Shown piece after piece: positions 43,828 to 53,076 of a stretch of DNA of 64,000 bases (the first letter of the stretch is position 1; the number at the start of each line of letters is the position of its first letter). The notes below the pieces were generated by a model. It saw only the letters and a list, made by a program, of their open reading frames with translations, did not search any database and was not told the DNA's origin. The position numbers were made by a program, and so were the translations under genes. The stretch is from positions 310,001-374,000 of the forward strand of contig NZ_CAMZOK010000002.1 in the NCBI RefSeq assembly GCF_947331465.1, written 5' to 3'. Source of the stretch: Shimia sp. Alg240-R146. Its GTDB lineage: Bacteria; Pseudomonadota; Alphaproteobacteria; Rhodobacterales; Rhodobacteraceae.

Positions 43828-44891
43828 AGCCAGTCCCCGCGTTTTGTGCCCACTGCGTCGGCCACATTGGCAAAGCCGTCGCGTTCCAGAAGCGTATCCA
43901 GACCGCGTACGATGTCTTCGCCAAGGCTAAAGCCGCCAAAAACCAATGCCGTATAGACTTGAACGGCCGAAGCGCCGGCGCAGATTTTGGCATAGGCGGT
44001 TTCGGCAGAACTGACGCCGCCGACGCCAATCAACGGCATCTTGCCGTCGGTCAATTGGCTCAGACGTGCGAGCACGCGGGTGGATTTTTCAAACAGCGGT
44101 TTTCCGGACAGACCACCGGCTTCGCTCTGTTGTGGGTCTTTCAATCCGTCACGTGACAGGGTTGTGTTGGTAGCGATCACCGCATCAACGCCACTTTCTA
44201 CGGCGACTTCGGCGATCTCGGCCAGTTCCTGATCTGTCAGATCCGGAGCGATTTTCAGAAACACCGGAATTTTGCGGGTAAGTTCGTCGCGGGTCTGCGT
44301 CACGCCCGCAAGAAGCGCCGACAGCGCAGCCTTGCCTTGAAGGTCGCGGAGCTTTTCAGTGTTGGGGCTGGAGACGTTGACGGTGGCGAAATCCAGATTT
44401 GCGCCGCAATGGGCGAGCACTTTGGCAAAATCGGCGGCGCGGTCGTCGCTGTCTTTGTTGGCGCCAAGATTGAGGCCAAAAACACCTTGCTCGGGGCGGT
44501 TTGCGAGGCGGGTGGCAATGGCCTCCATGCCGTCGTTGTTAAACCCAAAGCGGTTGATCGCCGCTTGATCTTCCATCAGGCGAAACAGGCGCGGTTTGGG
44601 GTTGCCGGGTTGGGCGCGGGGCGTAGCAGCGCCGACTTCGATGAACCCAAAGCCTGACACCGACAGGCCTTTGAGCGCGGTGGCGTTCTTGTCAAACCCG
44701 GCGGCGATGCCAATCGGGTTTGGCAGATCCAGACGGGCGACATTGGTGCGCAGGCGGGACGAGGTGATCTCTCCGGGGGCGTTGGCCACGCCCATCTGCA
44801 GCGCTTTGATAGCAAGCGTGTGCGAGACTTCGGGGTCGACCGAGCGCAGGGCGCGCATGCCGAGCTGTTCCATAGTTCGCATGAGCGTCAT
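43824..44891 (-). CDS. pyrD: Dihydroorotate dehydrogenase (quinone), class 2
   Basis: 355 residues, TIM barrel with FMN. N-terminal helices [22 protein letters not shown] bind the membrane quinone pool. Key segments are [34 protein letters not shown] (catalytic serine region), [11 protein letters not shown] and [15 protein letters not shown]. It oxidises dihydroorotate to orotate. The start codon overlaps the stop of the upstream DUF952 gene (TGATG) and the 3' end overlaps arsC: a tight three-gene operon. Confidence 0.96.
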   Translation of the reverse strand: MTLMRTMEQLGMRALRSVDPEVSHTLAIKALQMGVANAPGEITSSRLRTNVARLDLPNPIGIAAGFDKNATALKGLSVSGFGFIEVGAATPRAQPGNPKPRLFRLMEDQAAINRFGFNNDGMEAIATRLANRPEQGVFGLNLGANKDSDDRAADFAKVLAHCGANLDFATVNVSSPNTEKLRDLQGKAALSALLAGVTQTRDELTRKIPVFLKIAPDLTDQELAEIAEVAVESGVDAVIATNTTLSRDGLKDPQQSEAGGLSGKPLFEKSTRVLARLSQLTDGKMPLIGVGGVSSAETAYAKICAGASAVQVYTALVFGGFSLGEDIVRGLDTLLERDGFANVADAVGTKRGDWL

Positions 44892-45229
44892 CAGAAAAGT
44901 CCTGCGGGGAATTGATGGGCGCCGTTTTCAAGCGGCAATGGTTGCGCCCAGTGCACGTCTGACAGCTGCAACTCTCTATAAAGATGCGGGAATTTTGCGC
45001 CACCGCGAGAGACTTCCCATTTCAACGCTTCGCCCAGCGCCTCGGTTTCGACGGCAAGAAGGAAAAGGTTTTCCTCCCCCGCGAAGTGTTTGGCGGCGGT
45101 TTCGGCGGCTTGTTCAGCCGTGGAAAAATGCACGTAGCCGTCGGCCACATCGATCGGCGCGCCAGCGGTTTGTCCGTCAGCACGCAGGGCCGCCCATTCG
45201 TCGGCACGGAAGATCTTAAAAATAAGCAT
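44891..45229 (-). CDS. DUF952 family protein
   Basis: 112 residues. The pattern [69 protein letters not shown] is DUF952, a small fold related to ADP-ribosyl-binding and glyoxalase-like proteins. ATG 45229 gives the family-standard start; the longer upstream frame has no coding character. It leads the arsC-pyrD-DUF952 operon (transcribed first). Function unknown. Confidence 0.86.
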   Translation of the reverse strand: MLIFKIFRADEWAALRADGQTAGAPIDVADGYVHFSTAEQAAETAAKHFAGEENLFLLAVETEALGEALKWEVSRGGAKFPHLYRELQLSDVHWAQPLPLENGAHQFPAGLF

Positions 45230-45353
45230 GATGCCCAAATGCCTTGCAGTTTCCTCCTCGTCAAGTTGTGTCGGCAAGGTAATGCCTTTGACAACGAGTG
45301 GCTTTAGACTGCACGATATTGACTGAATGATAAAAACGAAGGGGGGATTCCCA

Positions 45354-46913
45354 ATGATTTCCAGATTGATGACAGGTGCTGCTGCCCTGACGGTGACAGC
45401 CGGTATGGCCGCTGCGGATTATTCGCTGACCATTTTGCACACAAACGACTTCCACGCGCGCTTTGAACCGATTTCGAAATACGATTCAGGCTGCTCCGCT
45501 GACAGCAATGCCGAGGGCAAGTGTTTTGGCGGTTCGGCCCGGTTGGTAAGCGCGCTGGCGGATGCACGCGCACGGTCCAACAACGCAATTCTCGTAGATG
45601 GCGGCGACCAATTTCAGGGCACGCTGTTTTACACCTATTACAAAGGCAAGCTTGCTGCCGAGATGATGAACAAGATGGGCTATGACGCCATGACCGTGGG
45701 CAACCACGAGTTTGACGATGGTCCCGAAGTCTTGCGTGGCTTTATGGACGCAGTAGATTTTCCGGTGCTGATGTCCAATGCCGACGTGAGCGGCGAGGCC
45801 ATGTTGGCGGACACTTTGGCCAAGTCGACCGTGATCGAGCGTGGCGGCGAAAAGCTGGGCCTGATTGGTCTGACACCACAAGACACCGACGAGTTGGCAA
45901 GCCCTGGTCCCAACATTATCTTTACCGATCCGGTTGGTGCGGTGCAGGGCGAGGTCGACAAGCTGACTGAGATGGGCGTAAACAAAATCATCGTTCTGAG
46001 CCACTCGGGCTACGGTGTTGATCAACGTGTTGCGGCCAACACTACGGGTGTCGATGTGATCGTGGGTGGTCACTCCAACACATATTTGTCCAACACCTCT
46101 GATCGTGCTGAAGGTCCATATCCGACAATGGTTGGCAAGACGGCGATTGTTTCAGCTTATGCCTATGGCAAATTTCTGGGTGAGTTGAATGTCACATTCA
46201 ATGATGCCGGTGAAATCGTGGAAACCGTTGGCGAGCCGATCATCATGGACGCGTCTGTGTCTGAGGACGAAGCCACAGTGGCCCGTATCGCTGAGGCAGC
46301 GGCGCCGCTTGAGGAAATCCGTAGCAAGGTTGTGGCTGAAACGGCTGAGGCGATTGACGGCGAGCGCGGCTCTTGTCGGGCGGCGGAATGCACCATGGGC
46401 AATATCATTGCCGACGCGATGCTGGACCGAGTGAAAGATCAAGGCGTTCAGATTGCCATTCAGAACGGTGGCGGCATTCGCGCGTCTATTGACGCCGGTG
46501 AGGTGACCATGGGCGAAGTCCTGACGGTGCTGCCGTTCCAGAACACGCTGTCGACCTTCCAGGTGACAGGCGAAACCATCGTGTCCGCGCTGGAAAATGG
46601 CGTGAGCCAGTATGAGGACGGCGCTGGTCGCTTCCCTCAGGTGGCCGGTATGACATTTGCGTTTGACGTGAGCCGCCCGGTTGGCAGCCGTATCAGCGAC
46701 GTCATGGTTGGCGATGCGCCGATTGAGCTGGGCAAACTTTACGGCGTTGTGTCCAACAACTACGTCCGCAACGGTGGCGATGGCTACAAGATGTTCCGCG
46801 ACGCGCAGAACGCTTATGACTACGGTCCCGATCTGGCAGATGTGACCGCCGAGTTCATGGCGGCCAATGGTCCGGTGACACCGTATCTGGATGGGCGCAT
46901 CACCAAAAAATAA
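45354..46913 (+). CDS. Secreted 5'-nucleotidase / UDP-sugar hydrolase family
   Basis: 519 residues. The signal peptide MISRLMTGAAALTVTAGMAAA precedes a metallophosphoesterase domain (LTILHTNDFHARFEP, DGGDQFQGTLFY, VGNHEFDDG, LSHSGYGVDQRVA, GGHSNTYL) and a C-terminal 5'-nucleotidase domain (about 340-519; NGGGIRASIDAGEVTMGEVLTVLPFQNTL). It would release phosphate and nucleosides from external nucleotides, useful in phosphate-poor seawater. AAGGGGGG sets ATG 45354; a perfect terminator follows. Confidence 0.94.
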   Translation: MISRLMTGAAALTVTAGMAAADYSLTILHTNDFHARFEPISKYDSGCSADSNAEGKCFGGSARLVSALADARARSNNAILVDGGDQFQGTLFYTYYKGKLAAEMMNKMGYDAMTVGNHEFDDGPEVLRGFMDAVDFPVLMSNADVSGEAMLADTLAKSTVIERGGEKLGLIGLTPQDTDELASPGPNIIFTDPVGAVQGEVDKLTEMGVNKIIVLSHSGYGVDQRVAANTTGVDVIVGGHSNTYLSNTSDRAEGPYPTMVGKTAIVSAYAYGKFLGELNVTFNDAGEIVETVGEPIIMDASVSEDEATVARIAEAAAPLEEIRSKVVAETAEAIDGERGSCRAAECTMGNIIADAMLDRVKDQGVQIAIQNGGGIRASIDAGEVTMGEVLTVLPFQNTLSTFQVTGETIVSALENGVSQYEDGAGRFPQVAGMTFAFDVSRPVGSRISDVMVGDAPIELGKLYGVVSNNYVRNGGDGYKMFRDAQNAYDYGPDLADVTAEFMAANGPVTPYLDGRITKK

Positions 46914-46936
46914 GGTGATCATCTTGACGTAATTGA

Positions 46937-46969
46937 CCCCCGCCGGAAAATTGGCGGGGGTTTTTCTTT
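46937..46969 (+). terminator. Rho-independent terminator of the 5'-nucleotidase gene
   Basis: CCCCCGCC (46937-46944) and GGCGGGGG (46953-46960) pair perfectly, followed by TTTTTCTTT. Its T-run ends eight bases before the next start codon. Confidence 0.93.
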
Positions 46970-46976
46970 GAGGCGC

Positions 46977-47285
46977 ATGATGGAGCATCCGCTGTTTGAT
47001 CTGATCGAGCAAAGAATTCGCCAGGCCGAGGAGGCTGGCGAATTTGACAGCTTGGAGGGCACGGGCAAGCCGTTGCCGCGCTGCGATGATCCTGCAAACG
47101 CAGTGTTTGGCCGGTTGGTCAAAGAAAGTGGTGCGGTGCCTGAGTTTGTGGCGCTATCGCGCGAGTTGGCCAAATTGCGCGAGGAGTTGCGTGAGACCGG
47201 TGACCGCACGAAACGCTCGGAAATCCTTAAGGTGATGTCGATGATGGAAGCGCGGATTGATTTGGCAAAGAAGGCTGGTCGGTAG
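46977..47285 (+). CDS. DUF1992 (DnaJ-homologue subfamily C28-like) protein
   Basis: 102 residues. MMEHPLFDLIEQRIRQAEEAGEFDSLEGTGKPLP is the DUF1992 core that occurs in DNAJC28 relatives and many stand-alone bacterial proteins. No J domain is present. It starts inside the T-tract region of the preceding terminator with only GAGG (46970-46973) as ribosome site, so it needs terminator read-through or a promoter inside it. ATG 46980 is an equal alternative. Function unknown. Confidence 0.8.
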   Translation: MMEHPLFDLIEQRIRQAEEAGEFDSLEGTGKPLPRCDDPANAVFGRLVKESGAVPEFVALSRELAKLREELRETGDRTKRSEILKVMSMMEARIDLAKKAGR

Positions 47286-47288
47286 TGG

Positions 47289-49070
47289 TCAGAGATCGAG
47301 TTCCGGCCAGAGGTCGGGATCGAGGTTGGCGATGAAGTCCTTGAGTTCTTGAGCGCGCGCATCACCCAGATTGATCGAGCTTTGATAAACCGCTTGGCGT
47401 GCTTGATGAACTGAGGCGGTGGTTATCGCACGCTGAACGTCCTGCGGACGGGTCATGGCTTCTTCCCAGTCAAAGCCAATATATTGCGCCAAAGTTTTCG
47501 TTGCGGCCTCTAAATCGGTCACAGTGTCTTCATAAGGCAAAGTTAGAATCCGGTCACCAAATTGTTGGCCCCACAATTGTGTGTATTTGCGGAAAAAGTT
47601 GAACTCCTCGGCCATTGAAGCTTGATCGAAAGTGTAGGTCATATGCTCTGATGGAAATGCGTTTCGCCAGCTAGACCATGCAGTGTCAACTGGATTTCGG
47701 TCCGCCAAAATGATCTTGGCATTCGGAAATGCGGCGAAAATTGCCCTTACAAAACGGTAGTTCGCCGGCAGTTTGTCCACAAAGAACTGCGTCTTGCTCC
47801 AGGTGCTGGGTAAGCGCTTGAGATATTCCTGCTTGATCGTTTCCCCTGAAGGGTAGGATGCGTTTTCATACACAGATTTAACGGCCTGGCGCATAGCACT
47901 TTGCTCGCCAAAAGGCACAACACTGGAGTGCGCAGACAGAATCTGTTCAATCAGAGTGGTGCCGGAACGTGGCAGGCCTATCACAAAGATCGGCGTGACA
48001 TTGCTCGCGCTGGATGGGGTTTCCGGATCATCAATAGGCGCGGATGTCAGCAGGTCGAACTCAGACTGCAGATTGTTAATGAACGGTTGTCTCGCCGCAA
48101 ACTCAATTTCATTTGCGCGGGCGAAGGACTGAGCTGCCGCTTCGTCGTCGGCGTGCGCGCGTTTGAACACTTCCGCTTTTGCAAAGTGTAATAGTGCAGC
48201 TTCGCTGGAGCGTTTTTTGTGGTGTTGTAATGCCTTGTCTATTCGTGGTTCGAGCTCCAGCAATGCCTCGGAGGTTAAAGTGTGTGCCAGGCTTTTCAAG
48301 GATTCGGCATGCGCGGGCGCTATCTGAAGGAGTCTTTCATATCTTTCCACAGCAAGGTCGGTTTGGCCATTCTGCGCCGCATCATTTGCAGCCAACAACA
48401 GAGTTTCCCCATCGTTAGGTGCGATTTCGAGGACAGCGTTCAGGACGCGGGTAGAAGCTTCGGTCTGCGCAGCACGCATGTAGTGGCGCACGGCTTCATG
48501 ATACGGCACCAGCCCGAGCGCGCCGGTTTCGGCGGCCTTTTCAAAAAACTTGGCGCTTTCTTCGTTAAAGCCATTCAGGGAGCAGGCATTCGCGCTGAGC
48601 ATCAAGCTTTCCGGATGGTCCGGGTTAATTGCTTCAACCCGTTTTGCGGCGGCGCTGACTGCGGCTGCGTCTTTTCGAGCTATCGCGATGTGCCCTATCA
48701 TTAATTGGGTTTTTAGCTCGTTTCGGGGCGTAAGTGGCGTTTTCTCCAAGACCAGAAGGGCATCTTCGAGGCGATCGGCTCTGATCAAAGCCATCGCCAA
48801 CAACGTATGAGCCTCGTTGTCGTCCGGTCCGGATTTACGCGATCGATCCAAAAAGATCGCGGCCTGTTTTGGTTTTCCCAAGTTGAGAAGAGATTGGCCG
48901 GCGATACCACTTAGACGCCAATCGGTTTGAGCTTTTTTCAAGCCGCTTTGTGCCGATTTTAACGCGGCTGCCCATTTGCCCGCTTGGAGTTGCTTTTGGG
49001 CTTTTTCCAATGGAGACAAACCGCGTATCCTTTTTCTGTGCCGGCGCCAATTTGCGCGAGTGAGCGGCAA
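47289..49070 (-). CDS. TPR-repeat sulfotransferase family protein
   Basis: 593 residues. Residues 20-330 form tetratricopeptide-like helices (e.g. GKWAAALKSAQSGLKKAQTDWRL, NGFNEESAKFFEKAAETG). Residues 355-593 form a sulfotransferase domain with the PAPS 5'-phosphate loop PIFVIGLPRSGTTLIEQIL (360-378) and the 3'-phosphate-binding IILADRNPVDTAWSSW. It would move sulfate from PAPS to a protein or glycan; the acceptor is unknown. The TTG start is the only in-frame option after a stop, without a clear ribosome site. Confidence 0.86.
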   Translation of the reverse strand: MPLTRANWRRHRKRIRGLSPLEKAQKQLQAGKWAAALKSAQSGLKKAQTDWRLSGIAGQSLLNLGKPKQAAIFLDRSRKSGPDDNEAHTLLAMALIRADRLEDALLVLEKTPLTPRNELKTQLMIGHIAIARKDAAAVSAAAKRVEAINPDHPESLMLSANACSLNGFNEESAKFFEKAAETGALGLVPYHEAVRHYMRAAQTEASTRVLNAVLEIAPNDGETLLLAANDAAQNGQTDLAVERYERLLQIAPAHAESLKSLAHTLTSEALLELEPRIDKALQHHKKRSSEAALLHFAKAEVFKRAHADDEAAAQSFARANEIEFAARQPFINNLQSEFDLLTSAPIDDPETPSSASNVTPIFVIGLPRSGTTLIEQILSAHSSVVPFGEQSAMRQAVKSVYENASYPSGETIKQEYLKRLPSTWSKTQFFVDKLPANYRFVRAIFAAFPNAKIILADRNPVDTAWSSWRNAFPSEHMTYTFDQASMAEEFNFFRKYTQLWGQQFGDRILTLPYEDTVTDLEAATKTLAQYIGFDWEEAMTRPQDVQRAITTASVHQARQAVYQSSINLGDARAQELKDFIANLDPDLWPELDL

Positions 49071-49116
49071 TTCGGCAATTGGATATTGCTATCCTCTGGA
49101 GGTTGAGAAAAACCAT

Positions 49117-49779
49117 ATGTGCGGACGTTTTGCAATCACACTTCCCCCTGACGCGATGGCGCAGTTGTTTGCGGCGGTTCCGGCCAACAATTTGCCATCT
49201 GTGCCCAACTACAACGTTTGTCCGACCACTCAGGTTCATGTGGTCTTGGGGGCGGCAGAGGCCGAGCGCCGGTTGGTGTCGATGCGGTGGGGTTTTTTGC
49301 CGAAATGGTACAAATCCCCCACGGATGGCCCGTTGCTGATCAATGCGCGTGCAGAAACACTTGCGGAGAAACCGGCGTTCCGCGCCGCCTGTCGGGAGCG
49401 GCGGTGTTTGATACCGGTGAGCGGGTTTTATGAGTGGACCAAAGATGACGAAGGCGCGCGCTGGCCGTGGTATATTCACGGCGCCGAGACGTTGGCATTG
49501 GCGGGTGTTTGGCAAGAATGGGGGTCTGAGGGCGAGCGGCAGGCGACCTGTGCGGTTGTCACCACGGGCGCAAATGAAACCATATCCAAAGTGCATCACC
49601 GGATGCCGGTTGTCATTGATGAGGCCGATTGGGGGCTGTGGCTCGGCGAGGAGGGCCACGGGGCGGCGACATTGATGAAGGCGGCGGAAGAAGACCTTTT
49701 GTCGTTTCACCAGGTGGACCGCGCGGTAAATTCCAATCGGGCGTCGGGGGCGCAGTTGATCGATCCGATTGACGGTTGA
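49117..49779 (+). CDS. SRAP (YedK/HMCES) domain protein
   Basis: 220 residues. It starts MCGRFAI, where Met removal exposes catalytic Cys2, which binds abasic sites in single-stranded DNA. Other conserved parts are RWGFLPKWYK, NARAETLAEKPAFRAACRERRCLIPVSGFYEW (Glu and the SGFYEW signature) and VHHRMPVVI (active His). ATG 49117 is required because the N-terminal cysteine must be second. It protects abasic sites at replication forks. Single gene. Confidence 0.94.
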   Translation: MCGRFAITLPPDAMAQLFAAVPANNLPSVPNYNVCPTTQVHVVLGAAEAERRLVSMRWGFLPKWYKSPTDGPLLINARAETLAEKPAFRAACRERRCLIPVSGFYEWTKDDEGARWPWYIHGAETLALAGVWQEWGSEGERQATCAVVTTGANETISKVHHRMPVVIDEADWGLWLGEEGHGAATLMKAAEEDLLSFHQVDRAVNSNRASGAQLIDPIDG

Positions 49780-49918
49780 TCTGTTGGAAAGCCGAAAAGT
49801 CGGATCCGCGATTTTCAAGAAATGCGCAACAATCCTTCAGGGGCAAACGGGCGGCTTACAGCTTGGCGAGGATGCCTGTGGCTGAGATGATGGCTTACGT
49901 TGTTTTAGGAGAGTTCCC

Positions 49919-50740
49919 ATGGCCCGTTCAAGCTATTTTGCCCCGCAAGGTGGATTGCCGCCACAGACCCAGCTTTTGACGGATCGGGCGATGTTCACCG
50001 AAAGTTTTGCGGTGATCCCCAAAGGCACGATGACGGACATTGTGACGTCCAACCTGCCATTCTGGACCGACACCCGCGTCTGGGTGATTGCGCGTCCAAT
50101 GAGTGGGTTCTCAGAGACGTTTTCGCACTACATCGCCGCAGTTGCGCCAGGCGGCGGCAGCGACAAGCCGGAACTTGATGCGCAGGCGCAGAGCGTGCTG
50201 TTTGTCGTAGAAGGCGCCGCAGTGGTTTGGATTGGTGAGGCGCGTCATGAGTTGACCGAAGGGGGCTATGCTTATGTACCCGCAGGGCAAGACTGGCGGC
50301 TGGCCAATGAAAGCACCGCACCGGTGAAATTCCACTGGATCCGCAAGGTTTATGAGGCTGTTGAGGGGATCGATGCGCCAGAGGCCTTTGTTACATCAGA
50401 TCATGATGTGGACCCGACGCCGATGCCCGATACCGAGGGACGCTGGGCGACAACTCGCTTTGTCGAACCGGATGACATGCGTCACGACATGCACGTTAAT
50501 ATTGTGACGTTTGAACCCGGTGGCGTGATCCCGTTTCTGGAAACCCATGTGATGGAACATGGGCTTTATGTGCTTGAAGGCAAAGCGGTATACCGTCTCA
50601 ATCAGGACTGGGTCGAAGTTGAGGCCGGCGACTATATGTGGTTGCGCGCGTTCTGCCCGCAGGCCTGTTATGCGGGCGGTCCGGCAAAGTTCCGCTACCT
50701 GCTTTACAAGGACGTGAACCGCCACATGAAACTGCGCTAA
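49919..50740 (+). CDS. allE: (S)-ureidoglycine aminohydrolase AllE
   Basis: 273 residues with two cupin domains. The N-terminal half has LFVVEGAAVVWIGEARHELTEGGYAYVPAG. The C-terminal half has FLETHVMEHGLYVLEGKAVYRLNQDWVEVEAGDYMWLRAFCPQACYAGG, the manganese-binding cupin of AllE. It hydrolyses ureidoglycine to ureidoglycolate and ammonia, the substrate of AllA encoded 21 kb away. AGGAGAG sets ATG 49919. It is followed after 29 nt by an aldolase gene on the same strand. Confidence 0.94.
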   Translation: MARSSYFAPQGGLPPQTQLLTDRAMFTESFAVIPKGTMTDIVTSNLPFWTDTRVWVIARPMSGFSETFSHYIAAVAPGGGSDKPELDAQAQSVLFVVEGAAVVWIGEARHELTEGGYAYVPAGQDWRLANESTAPVKFHWIRKVYEAVEGIDAPEAFVTSDHDVDPTPMPDTEGRWATTRFVEPDDMRHDMHVNIVTFEPGGVIPFLETHVMEHGLYVLEGKAVYRLNQDWVEVEAGDYMWLRAFCPQACYAGGPAKFRYLLYKDVNRHMKLR

Positions 50741-50769
50741 GGTGCCCGAAATCAAAAGCGGGAACGGAA

Positions 50770-51924
50770 ATGCAGGATCATGAAGCGCTAGACGTGGGCT
50801 ACGACATTCCGGCACAGGTCGGCATGACGGAAAGTGAGATCATGACGCCCGCCTTGGTGCTTGATCTGGACGCGTTGGAGCGCAATGTCGCCAAGATGGG
50901 GGTCTATGCGCAAGCGCATGGGATGCGCCATCGGGTACACGGTAAAATGCATAAATCGGTGGATGTGGCCAAGCTGCAAATGCGGGTAGGCGGAGCTGTG
51001 GGGGTCTGCTGTCAGAAGGTGAGTGAGGCCGAAGCCTTTGTGCGGGGCGGCATTGCCGACGTTCTGGTCAGCAACGAGGTGCGCAACCCGCGTATGATCG
51101 ACCGGCTGGCGCGGTTGCCGGTCTTGGGCGCGCGGGTCAGCGTTTGTGTGGACGACATCGCCAATGTGGCGGAGCTGTCGCAGGCAGCCATGCGGCAGGG
51201 CACACAGCTTGACGTTTTGGTGGAGCTTGATTGCGGGGCTGGTCGCTGCGGCGTGGCGCGTCCGGCAGAAGCAGTGGCGATTGCGCAAGCTGTGTCTGAT
51301 GCAGACGGGCTGCGGTATGCGGGACTGCAGGCATATCAAGGGGCGATGCAGCATGTGACGACATATGAAGATCGCCGGACCGCTGCGGAAGCAGCGCACG
51401 CGATTGTGCGTACCAGCGTAGCGGCGTTGACGGAGGCTGGCCTGACGCCGGAGCTTGTCACGGGCGGTGGTACAGGATCGTTCGAATTTGAAAGTGCGTC
51501 GCAGATTTATACGGAACTGCAATGTGGCTCTTATGCGTTTATGGACGCAGATTATGGCCGGGTTTTGGACGAAGATGGTGCACGACTGGATCAAGGGCAA
51601 TGGGAGAACGCATTCTTTGTGCTGAGTTCGGTGATGAGCACAGCGCAATCGGGTAAAGCTGTTGTCGACGCGGGACTCAAAGCGATGTCCATGGAAAGTG
51701 GCCTGCCTTTGGTCTTTGAACGTGAGGCGTTGGACTATGTCGAGGCCTCAGATGAGCACGGTACGATTTCGGATCCTGAGGATCAGCTTTCTATCAATGA
51801 GAAGCTGCGGCTTGTGCCCGGTCACTGTGACCCCACGTGCAACCTGCACGACTACTACGTCGGGGTACGTGGCGGCGTTGTGGAATGTCTGTGGCCGGTC
51901 AGCGCGCGCGGCAAGGTTTTTTGA
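50770..51924 (+). CDS. PLP-dependent 3-hydroxy-D-aspartate / D-threonine aldolase
   Basis: 384 residues of the alanine-racemase-like fold type III family. The PLP lysine is in MRHRVHGKMHKSVDV (K59). The substrate/PLP part is LDCGAGRCGV, and the metal site ends in PGHCDPTCNLHD. It resembles D-threonine aldolase and BhcC, which condenses glyoxylate and glycine into hydroxyaspartate in the beta-hydroxyaspartate cycle. The neighbour allE, a glyoxylate-route enzyme, favours the latter, but bhcA, bhcB and bhcD are not in the window. ATG 50770 was chosen by GGAACGGAAA ribosome site and size. Confidence 0.82.
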   Translation: MQDHEALDVGYDIPAQVGMTESEIMTPALVLDLDALERNVAKMGVYAQAHGMRHRVHGKMHKSVDVAKLQMRVGGAVGVCCQKVSEAEAFVRGGIADVLVSNEVRNPRMIDRLARLPVLGARVSVCVDDIANVAELSQAAMRQGTQLDVLVELDCGAGRCGVARPAEAVAIAQAVSDADGLRYAGLQAYQGAMQHVTTYEDRRTAAEAAHAIVRTSVAALTEAGLTPELVTGGGTGSFEFESASQIYTELQCGSYAFMDADYGRVLDEDGARLDQGQWENAFFVLSSVMSTAQSGKAVVDAGLKAMSMESGLPLVFEREALDYVEASDEHGTISDPEDQLSINEKLRLVPGHCDPTCNLHDYYVGVRGGVVECLWPVSARGKVF

Positions 51925-51979
51925 GTTCGTGCCACTCTTTTCGATTGATTGCGCTAACACTGCAATCTGCGGCGATTTC

Positions 51980-52003
51980 ACCATCCTTTAAGGGTGGTCT
52001 TTT
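51980..52003 (+). terminator. Terminator candidate after the aldolase gene
   Basis: ACCATCC (51980-51986) pairs with GGGTGGT (51992-51998), one T-G pair, followed by CTTTT. It lies 55 nt past the stop. Moderate strength. Confidence 0.5.
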
Positions 52004-52048
52004 GGGGGCAAAACCTTTCAATGGGCCTTTGAGGAAGGGACCGGAGAC

Positions 52049-53047
52049 ATGAGCGCGCAACCTGTCAGAATTTTTATCAACGGGTTTGGCCGGATTGGCC
52101 GGACGGTGTTGCGCATTCTGGCGCAGGGCGCGCATTCGCACATCGAAATCGTTGGCATCAATGACATCGAGTCGATTCAGACCTGTGCCTATCTTTTTGA
52201 GTATGACAGCGTGTTTGGTGCCTATCGGGGCGAGGTCTCGACGGACAGCGCCGCCTTGATCGTCGATGGACTGCGCATTCCGTTTCATGCAGAGCGTGAC
52301 CTGAGCACGATGGATTTGAGCGCCGTTGATGTGGTGTTGGAATGCACGGGCATGGCTGGATCGCGGGCAGTGGCCGAGCGTGGATTGGCGGCAGGCGCGG
52401 GGGCGGTTTTGATTTCCGGGCCGTCCGATGAGGCGGATATCACCATTGTGATGGGCGCCAATGAAGAAGCGTTGAGCGATCAGAAAATCGTGTCAAACGC
52501 GTCCTGCACAACAAACGCGCTGGCACCCCTGTTGCGGGTGCTGGATCAGGAATTTGGTCTGATCAGCGGCCATATGACGACGGTGCATTGCTACACCGGC
52601 AGCCAGCCAACGGTGGACAAACCGCGGGCCGATCTGGCCCGCAGTCGGGCGGCGGCGTTGTCGATGGTACCGACAACCACATCGGCGCAGCGCCTGATCG
52701 ATAAAGTATTGCCGCATCTTGAAGGCCGGGTGGAAGCGCGGGCGATCCGCGTACCAACGGCCTCGGTGTCAGCGATTGATTTGACCATACAGACTGAAAA
52801 ACCAGTGTCTGTGGACGGCGTGAACAGCGTGCTTTTGGCCGAGGCCAACCGCGCGCCCTTGATTGGCTGGACAGAAAAGCCGCTGGTCAGCACGGATTTG
52901 CGCGCAAGGCCTGAGTCGTTGGTGTTGAGCGGACCGGAGACTTCAGTGTCGGTTGGTGGCCTGCTGCGGGTGTTTGGCTGGTATGACAATGAATGGGGCT
53001 TTTCCAACCGGATGTTGGATATGGCTGAGAGAATGGGACGGCGATAA
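52049..53047 (+). CDS. gap: Glyceraldehyde-3-phosphate dehydrogenase, type I (divergent paralogue)
   Basis: 332 residues. NAD fold INGFGRIGRTVLRILAQG, the catalytic SNASCTTNALAPLL (Cys about 154) and HMTTVHCYTGSQ with the paired histidine, then RAIRVPTASVSAIDLTIQ and WYDNEWGFSNRM. In the phosphate-site loop the usual STGA reads TTSA (VPTTTSAQRLI). This and the altered substrate loop suggest a specialised GAPDH (for example a gluconeogenic one) or an erythrose-4-phosphate-type relative. It is followed by maeB after 29 nt. Confidence 0.85.
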   Translation: MSAQPVRIFINGFGRIGRTVLRILAQGAHSHIEIVGINDIESIQTCAYLFEYDSVFGAYRGEVSTDSAALIVDGLRIPFHAERDLSTMDLSAVDVVLECTGMAGSRAVAERGLAAGAGAVLISGPSDEADITIVMGANEEALSDQKIVSNASCTTNALAPLLRVLDQEFGLISGHMTTVHCYTGSQPTVDKPRADLARSRAAALSMVPTTTSAQRLIDKVLPHLEGRVEARAIRVPTASVSAIDLTIQTEKPVSVDGVNSVLLAEANRAPLIGWTEKPLVSTDLRARPESLVLSGPETSVSVGGLLRVFGWYDNEWGFSNRMLDMAERMGRR

Positions 53048-53076
53048 GCCGTGCGAGGGGATTTCGGAGAGAGAGT

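Noticed and set aside
45288..45320. TTGACA as -35 of a sigma-70 promoter before the 5'-nucleotidase gene
   Set aside because: No acceptable -10 at 16-18 nt; nearest AT-rich hexamers are at 11 or 21 nt.
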